From: Pseudomonadota bacterium
GTDB taxonomy: Bacteria > Pseudomonadota > Alphaproteobacteria > Rhizobiales > Xanthobacteraceae
Reading direction: 5' to 3'
Length of the DNA stretch: 64,000 nucleotides
NCBI GenBank assembly: GCA_023404705.1
Contig: JAEYAU010000057.1
Location: 1 to 64,000, forward strand
The first letter of the stretch is position 1. Each line of letters begins with the position of its first letter. Of the stretch, positions 59,572 to 64,000 are shown piece after piece. The position numbers and the translations under genes were made by a program. Under the pieces are notes generated by a model. The model was not told where the DNA came from, did no database searches, and was given only the letters and a program-made list of their open reading frames with translations.

Positions 59572-59609
59572 CGAGCCGGCACGCACATCCGCCGCAAACT
59601 CGGCAGGTT

Positions 59610-59712
59610 CTCTCCCCCCGTTGCGGGGGCGAGCTAGAGAGGGGGGTAGCCGCAGACTCTGAATCTGTGGCTACCCCCCCTCCCCCACCCTCCCCCGCAA
59701 GGGGGGAGGGAG
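59610..59712. repeat. Nested intergenic palindrome
   Basis: The outer arms TCTCCCCCCGTTGCGGGGG and CCCCCGCAAGGGGGGAGGGA pair. Inside, GGGGGGTAGCC (59641-59651) pairs with GGCTACCCCCC (59669-59679), extended by CAGA/TCTG. It separates two convergent genes and should form a strong bidirectional hairpin. The type is common in Hyphomicrobiales intergenic DNA. Confidence 0.7.
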
Positions 59713-59769
59713 CGAGAGGCAGTGCCTTCCTTACGGTGTGTTGCTAACGAGCAGCTCATTCGGCTGCGC

Positions 59770-60489
59770 TTACGTGGCCGCTTCGATCCCCAACCCGATC
59801 AGCCGCTCCAGCGTCGCGCTATCGCGCAGCAGCGCATCCGACGCCGCGCGGTGCGCGATGCGGCCACGCTCGATCACCACGGCATTCTGCGTCAGCCCGA
59901 GCGCGACCTCGCTGTGCTGCTCGACCAGCACGAAGGCGGTGCCCTCCTCGGCCATCATGCGGCGGATCGCGCGCGTCATCTCCTCGACTATGATCGGCGC
60001 CAGGCCCTCGAACGGCTCGTCCAGCAGCAGCAGCGCCGGATTGGTCATCAGCGCGCGGGCGATCGCGAGCATCTGCTGCTCGCCGCCCGAGAGCTGGTTT
60101 CCCATGTTGCCGCGCCGTTCCTTCAGCCGCGGGAACAGATCGTAGATCGCGGCGAGATCCCAGCGCCCGGCGCGCGACGCCACCGTGAGGTTCTCCTCGA
60201 CGCTCAGCGAAGGAAAGATCTCGCGCTCCTGCGCGACCCAGCCGATGCCGGCGCGGGCGCGCTGATGCGGCGCCGCCCGCGTGATGTCGCGGCCGCGCCA
60301 GCGTACCGCCCCGCGGCTCACCACCGTATATCCCATGATGCTGAGCAGCAGCGTGGTCTTGCCGACGCCGTTGCGGCCGAGCACCGCGAGGCTCCCTTGC
60401 GCCGGCACCTCGAGCGAGACGTCGTCCAGCACGACCGCCTCGCCATAGCCGGCGCGCAGGCCTTCCAGCGCGAGCAGCGCCTCAGCCAT
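59770..60489 (-). CDS. livF: Branched-chain amino acid-type ABC ATP-binding protein (LivF)
   Basis: A 239-residue ATPase. Walker A is GRNGVGKTT, the signature is LSGGEQQMLAIARALM and Walker B is LLLLDEPFEGLAP; the switch His is in VEQHSEVAL. LivF-type members are short and lack the extra loop of LivG. It overlaps livG by 8 bp. In HAAT transporters it pairs with LivG. It is the last gene of the operon. Confidence 0.9.
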   Translation of the reverse strand: MAEALLALEGLRAGYGEAVVLDDVSLEVPAQGSLAVLGRNGVGKTTLLLSIMGYTVVSRGAVRWRGRDITRAAPHQRARAGIGWVAQEREIFPSLSVEENLTVASRAGRWDLAAIYDLFPRLKERRGNMGNQLSGGEQQMLAIARALMTNPALLLLDEPFEGLAPIIVEEMTRAIRRMMAEEGTAFVLVEQHSEVALGLTQNAVVIERGRIAHRAASDALLRDSATLERLIGLGIEAAT

Positions 60490-61231
60490 GGTGCGCTCCG
60501 CCGAGATAGACTTCGCGCACGCGCGGGTTCGCCTTGATCTCGTCCGGCGGCCCTTCGAGCAGGATGCGGCCGCCGACCATCACGATGATGCGGCTCGCGA
60601 AACGGAACACGACATTCATGTCGTGCTCGATGAACAGCACCGCGATGTCCTGCGAGAGGGCGGCGATGACCGCGAACAGCTCAGCGCTCTCCTCCTTCGG
60701 CACGCCGGCCGCCGGCTCGTCGAGCAGCAGCACCTTGGGACGCGTCGCGAGCGCCAGCGCGATCTCGAGCAGGCGCTGCTTGCCATAGGCGAGTTCGCGC
60801 GTGAGCTGGTGGCAGTCCTTGCCGAGCCGCAGCGAGACCAGGATCTGATAGGCCTCGTCCACCGCGTCGCGATGGCCGCCGAGCCGCTGCCACCATTGCC
60901 CGGCGACGCCGCGCCGCTCGCAGATCGCGAGCGTGACGGCCTCGAGCGCGGTCAGATGCGGGAATAGCGTGTTGATCTGGAAGGTGCGCACGAGCCCGCG
61001 CTTGACGCGCTGGTCGGGCGCGAGCGTCGTCACGTCCTCCTCGCCGAGCAGGATCTGCCCGCCGTCCGGCCGCAGCATGCCGGTCATCAGGTTGATCAGC
61101 GTGGTCTTGCCGGCACCGTTCGGCCCGATCAGCGCGTAGCGCGCGCCCTTCGGCAGCGTCAGCGCAATGTCGCTCGCCACCACGAGCGAGCCGAAGCGTT
61201 TCTCGAGTCCGCGGGCTGCGAGCGCCGTCAC
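60482..61231 (-). CDS. livG: Branched-chain amino acid-type ABC ATP-binding protein (LivG)
   Basis: A 249-residue ATPase. Walker A is GPNGAGKTT, Walker B is VLLLDEPAAGVPKEE and the switch is FIEHDMNVVFRFA. The signature is degenerate (ELAYGKQRLLEIALALA), as in other LivG proteins. RTFQINTLFPHLTALEAVTL is the Q-loop region. It starts with GTG overlapping the livM stop by 4 bp. Confidence 0.9.
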   Translation of the reverse strand: MTALAARGLEKRFGSLVVASDIALTLPKGARYALIGPNGAGKTTLINLMTGMLRPDGGQILLGEEDVTTLAPDQRVKRGLVRTFQINTLFPHLTALEAVTLAICERRGVAGQWWQRLGGHRDAVDEAYQILVSLRLGKDCHQLTRELAYGKQRLLEIALALATRPKVLLLDEPAAGVPKEESAELFAVIAALSQDIAVLFIEHDMNVVFRFASRIIVMVGGRILLEGPPDEIKANPRVREVYLGGAHHG

Positions 61232-62226
61232 GAGGGCTTCCTCCGCCAGCGCGCCGTGAGCTGCGCCAGCCCGCCCAGAATGCCGTTCGGCAGGAACATG
61301 ACGACGGTCACCAGCAGCAGCCCGATCCAGAAGTACCAGTATTGCGGATTGATGCCCGAGAAGCGGTCACGCGCCACCATGAAGATGATGGCCCCGATCA
61401 GCCCGCCATAGAGCCGCCCGGCACCGCCGAGCACCAGGATGACCACCACGTCGGCGGAGCGCTGGAAGTCGAGCACGCCGAGTGAGACCGTCTCGGTGGT
61501 CTGGGTCAGCAGCGCGCCCGCGATACCCGCGATCGCGGCCGAGAGCGTGTAGACCTTGCGGATATGCGCCGCGCTGTGCGCACCGATCGCCGGCATGCGG
61601 ACCGCGTTCTCGCGGATGCCGCGCAGCGCGAGGCCGAATGGCGAATGGATCAGCCGCCGCGTCACCACGAAGATGAGGAACAGGACGATCAGCGCGTAGC
61701 TGTAGGCCGTGTAGCCCCAGAGGTCGAACTTGAAGGTGTTGAAGATCGGCCACATGCGTACGCCCTGCAGCCCGTCGGCGCCGCCGGTGAGCCAGCTGGC
61801 GCTGTTCGCGGCCTCCAGCATGATGAAGCCGATGCCCAGCGTGATCATGATCAGCGCGAGATGGCGGAAGCGCGCGATCACGAAGCTCGTGAGATAGCCG
61901 ACCAGGCCCGCGATCGCGGCCGCGAACAGGAGGCCCGAGATCGGCTCGCCCCAGCCGTGCTTCGAAAGGATGCCGGCCGCATAGGCGCCGAGGCCGAAGA
62001 AGGCCGCGTGACCGAGCGAGACGATGCCCGCATAGCCGAGGATCAGGTCGAGCGAGAGCGCGAACAGCGCCGTGATCGCGATCTGGCTCGCCAGCACGAG
62101 GTAGTCGGGAAACAGCACGAACGGGAGGAGCGTGCACAGCCAGAACGCGATCTCGAGCACGCCCCAGCGCGTCTGCGCGTCGAAATAGCTGTGCGGCGCC
62201 GGAACCGCCGGGGAGTGCGACGACAT
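61228..62226 (-). CDS. livM: Branched-chain amino acid-type ABC permease (LivM)
   Basis: A 332-residue HAAT permease with about ten helices. LDLILGYAGIVSLGHAAFFG is the LivM signature, and GLALRGIRENAVRMPAIGAH is the cytoplasmic coupling loop. It is the second of two permeases, one bp away from livH and overlapping livG. Substrates of such systems range from Leu/Ile/Val to aromatic acids, amides and urea. Confidence 0.9.
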   Translation of the reverse strand: MSSHSPAVPAPHSYFDAQTRWGVLEIAFWLCTLLPFVLFPDYLVLASQIAITALFALSLDLILGYAGIVSLGHAAFFGLGAYAAGILSKHGWGEPISGLLFAAAIAGLVGYLTSFVIARFRHLALIMITLGIGFIMLEAANSASWLTGGADGLQGVRMWPIFNTFKFDLWGYTAYSYALIVLFLIFVVTRRLIHSPFGLALRGIRENAVRMPAIGAHSAAHIRKVYTLSAAIAGIAGALLTQTTETVSLGVLDFQRSADVVVILVLGGAGRLYGGLIGAIIFMVARDRFSGINPQYWYFWIGLLLVTVVMFLPNGILGGLAQLTARWRRKPS

Positions 62227-62227
62227 C

Positions 62228-63091
62228 TCAGCGCCTCCCGAACAGGCCGGACGGCCGCCACATCAGCAACGCGACCATGACGAGGTAGATCAGGAACGCG
62301 CCAAGCTCGGGGCGATAATACTTGCCCGCGACATCGCTGATGCCGAGCAGGGTCGCGGCCATGAAGGAGCCGCCGATCGAGCCGAGCCCGCCGACCGAGA
62401 CGACGATCAGCACATAGACCAGATATTTGAGCGCGAAGTCCGGATCGAGACCGAGGATCTCGATCGCCAAGCCCCCGCCCAGCCCGGCGAGCCCGCTGCC
62501 GAGCGCGAAGGTGATCGCGAAGATGCCGTCCACATTGATGCCGAGGCCACGCGCCATGCGCTGATTGTCCACGGCGGCGCGGACCTGCGCGCCGAAGCGC
62601 GTATATTCCAGCGCCAGCACGAGCGCGACCGTGATCACCAGCGAGACGCCGATCAGGAACACGCGGTAGACCGCGAAATTGATGCCGAACACAGTCCAGG
62701 AGCCACGCAGGTAGGGCGGCATCTGCACGGGCTGCAGCACGGTGCCGTAGATATAGGCGGTCGTCGCCACCGCGATGAAGGCGAGCCCGATGGTGAGCAG
62801 CACTTGGTCGAGCTCGCTCGCGCGATAGAGCCGGCGGTAGAACACCCGCTCGAACACCACGCTGATGAGCGCGGCCGCGAGGAACGCGATCGGCAGCGTG
62901 GCGAGGAACGGCCAGCCGAGCTGGTTCATCAGCGTCACCGTGACGTAACCGCCGATCATGGCGAACGCACAGTGCGCCAGGTTGACGAAGTTCATCATCC
63001 CGAGCGTGACGGAGAGTCCGACCGAGAGGAGGAACAGCAGCATGCCGTAGGCGAACCCGTCGAACAGGACGCCGATGAAAGGTGCGATCAT
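62228..63091 (-). CDS. livH: Branched-chain amino acid-type ABC permease (LivH)
   Basis: A 287-residue HAAT permease. GLSVTLGMMNFVNLAHCAFA and FGAQVRAAVDNQRMARGLGI are the LivH motifs; the second is the ATPase-coupling loop. It is the first permease gene after the receptor (58-bp gap) in the leftward operon. Confidence 0.9.
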   Translation of the reverse strand: MIAPFIGVLFDGFAYGMLLFLLSVGLSVTLGMMNFVNLAHCAFAMIGGYVTVTLMNQLGWPFLATLPIAFLAAALISVVFERVFYRRLYRASELDQVLLTIGLAFIAVATTAYIYGTVLQPVQMPPYLRGSWTVFGINFAVYRVFLIGVSLVITVALVLALEYTRFGAQVRAAVDNQRMARGLGINVDGIFAITFALGSGLAGLGGGLAIEILGLDPDFALKYLVYVLIVVSVGGLGSIGGSFMAATLLGISDVAGKYYRPELGAFLIYLVMVALLMWRPSGLFGRR

Positions 63092-63149
63092 CGCAACGTG
63101 ACTGCCGACAGAGTTCGCCTGGGACTTACGAGTTCGATATCGTGCGCTG

Positions 63150-64000
63150 CTAGTTCGTCTTCATCCGTGCCTTGAACGGATCCTTGACGTTCTCGACCTT
63201 GCCGATCTCGACATTGAGGGTCTTGTCGCCCACCTTCTCGACGCGCCGGATGTAGACCGTCTGGATCACGTCGCGGGTGTCCGGATCGATCGAGATCGGA
63301 CCGCGCGGGCTCTCCCACGCCATGCCCTTGGCGGCCGCGATCAGCGACTCGCCGTCGGTCTTGCCGTTGGTCTTCTTCACCGCCTCGTAGATGAGATGCA
63401 TGCCATCCCAGCCGCCGATCGAGAAGATGTTCGGGTTGCGCTTGTAGGCGTCGTTGAAGTCCTTCACGAACTGCTTGTTCTTCGCCGACTGGTGATTGTG
63501 GTCGTAGTGGAAGGCCGTGATGATGCCGACCGCCGCGTCACCCATGCTGGCGCGCGCCTCGTCCTCGGTGAGCTCGCCCTGGCCCAGCACTTTCATCTTC
63601 TGCGGGTCGATGCCGCGCTCCGCGAAAGCCTTGGCGATCGCGGCCGGCTGCGCGCCGCCCGGAATGAAGACGTAGACGGCTTCCGGATTCAGGTCCTTGG
63701 CGCGCTGCACGAAGGCCGAGAAGTCCGGGTTCGCCACCGGCATGCGCACCGAGCCGATGATCTCGCCGCCCGCATCCTTCAGGCCGCGCTGGAAGCTCTG
63801 CTCCGCGTCGTGGCCCGGACCGTAGTCCGAGACCATGGTGTAGGCCTTCTTCACGCCGTTCTTGAAGGCCCAGGCGCCGAACGCCTCGTTGAGCTGCGGG
63901 ATGGTGAGCGAGACGCGCGCCATGTATTGCGACTTGGTCGTGATGATCGCGGTCGCGGCGTTCATCACCACCATGAACTTCTTCGCCTCGTTCGAGACGT
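63150..64000 (-). CDS. livK: Branched-chain amino acid-type ABC receptor (LivK-like), 5' end beyond the window
   Basis: The C-terminal roughly 283 residues of a Leu/Ile/Val-binding-type periplasmic protein. KKAYTMVSDYGPGHDAEQSF, VYVFIPGGAQPAAIAKAFAE and SIGGWDGMHLIYEAVKKTNG are typical. The end MAWESPRGPISIDPDTRDVI is shared by amide, urea and amino acid receptors of this group. The N-terminal third, including the signal peptide, is cut off by the window end. It is upstream of livHMGF and should supply their ligand. Confidence 0.87.
   Translation of the reverse strand, partial: VSNEAKKFMVVMNAATAIITTKSQYMARVSLTIPQLNEAFGAWAFKNGVKKAYTMVSDYGPGHDAEQSFQRGLKDAGGEIIGSVRMPVANPDFSAFVQRAKDLNPEAVYVFIPGGAQPAAIAKAFAERGIDPQKMKVLGQGELTEDEARASMGDAAVGIITAFHYDHNHQSAKNKQFVKDFNDAYKRNPNIFSIGGWDGMHLIYEAVKKTNGKTDGESLIAAAKGMAWESPRGPISIDPDTRDVIQTVYIRRVEKVGDKTLNVEIGKVENVKDPFKARMKTN

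Noticed and set aside
1..64000. tRNA, rRNA, CRISPR arrays, prophage or IS elements
   Set aside because: No cloverleaf-like T-loop sequence, repeat-spacer periodicity, integrase or transposase was recognised on reading both strands; a dedicated scan (tRNAscan-SE, ISfinder) would be needed to exclude small cases.

Overview
The window is a GC-rich (mid-60s percent by eye), densely coded chromosomal segment of an alphaproteobacterium, most likely of the order Hyphomicrobiales (Bradyrhizobium/Xanthobacteraceae-like). Supporting signs are the typical GC-rich intergenic palindromes ('cgtcatcccgg...ccgggatgacg' and 'cccgcnnnngcggg' types), many orphan or clustered ABC transporters, a GTTC-N7-GTTC SOS box of the alphaproteobacterial kind, and the gene families present. 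About 60 protein genes are supported. No rRNA, tRNA, CRISPR array, phage or insertion sequence was recognised, and no gene-free gap exceeds about 260 bp.

Layout. 1-2960: zinc importer operon read leftward (small His-rich membrane protein, znuC, znuB, znuA) behind a palindromic Zur-type operator. 3057-5141: an acetyltransferase plus a RimK-like ATP-grasp ligase. 5280-7204: creatininase-family amidohydrolase divergent from an orphan NMT1-type binding protein. 7222-13076: a chromate/metal island (chrA, chrB, dmeF, a secreted LamG-like protein, a chrC-type superoxide dismutase, a DUF1259 protein). Two arms of this island are driven by nearly identical promoter/operator blocks in inverted orientation. 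13219-16955: LysR, SDR, EamA transporter, darcynin, Crp-like regulator. 17113-22902: sugar ABC operon with two tandem paralogous Tat-exported binding proteins, separated by strong GC hairpins. 23157-26722: hydroxyacid dehydrogenase, AprI/Inh inhibitor, an AAC(3)-I-like acetyltransferase coupled to a LysR gene, and a divergent tautomerase. 26839-29567: receiver-only response regulator and a histidine kinase with a binding-protein-like sensor. 29500-34290: GFA, GDPD, lactonase, DUF3302-like/HlyD pair, radC with a LexA box. 34347-42188: YCII, map, sfsA, denD/SDR, double GNAT, PEP-mutase family, LuxR. 42214-52178: sugar-acid dehydratase, CNNM/CorC-type membrane protein, aminotransferase/acyl-CoA dehydrogenase operon, MscS channel, KDG-type kinase, a split permease, KDPG aldolase. 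52233-57168: RND efflux operon under a TetR regulator. 57397-64000: fluoride channel, GntR plus a signal-less NMT1-like protein, and a LIV-type branched-chain amino acid ABC operon truncated by the window end.

Themes. Metal and oxyanion homeostasis is prominent (zinc uptake, chromate efflux, Co/Ni efflux, fluoride export). A second theme is sugar-acid catabolism: the sugar ABC importer, 2-hydroxyacid dehydrogenase, IlvD/Edd dehydratase, PfkB kinase, KDPG aldolase and erythronate dehydrogenase could feed one another, although they are scattered and this is an inference.

The most interesting signals are the shared chromate promoter/operator blocks, the Zur box with its His-rich leader gene, the LexA box in front of radC, the GNAT/ATP-grasp pair, the binding-protein-type sensor kinase with a receiver-only partner, and the signal-less NMT1/THI5-like protein beside a GntR regulator.
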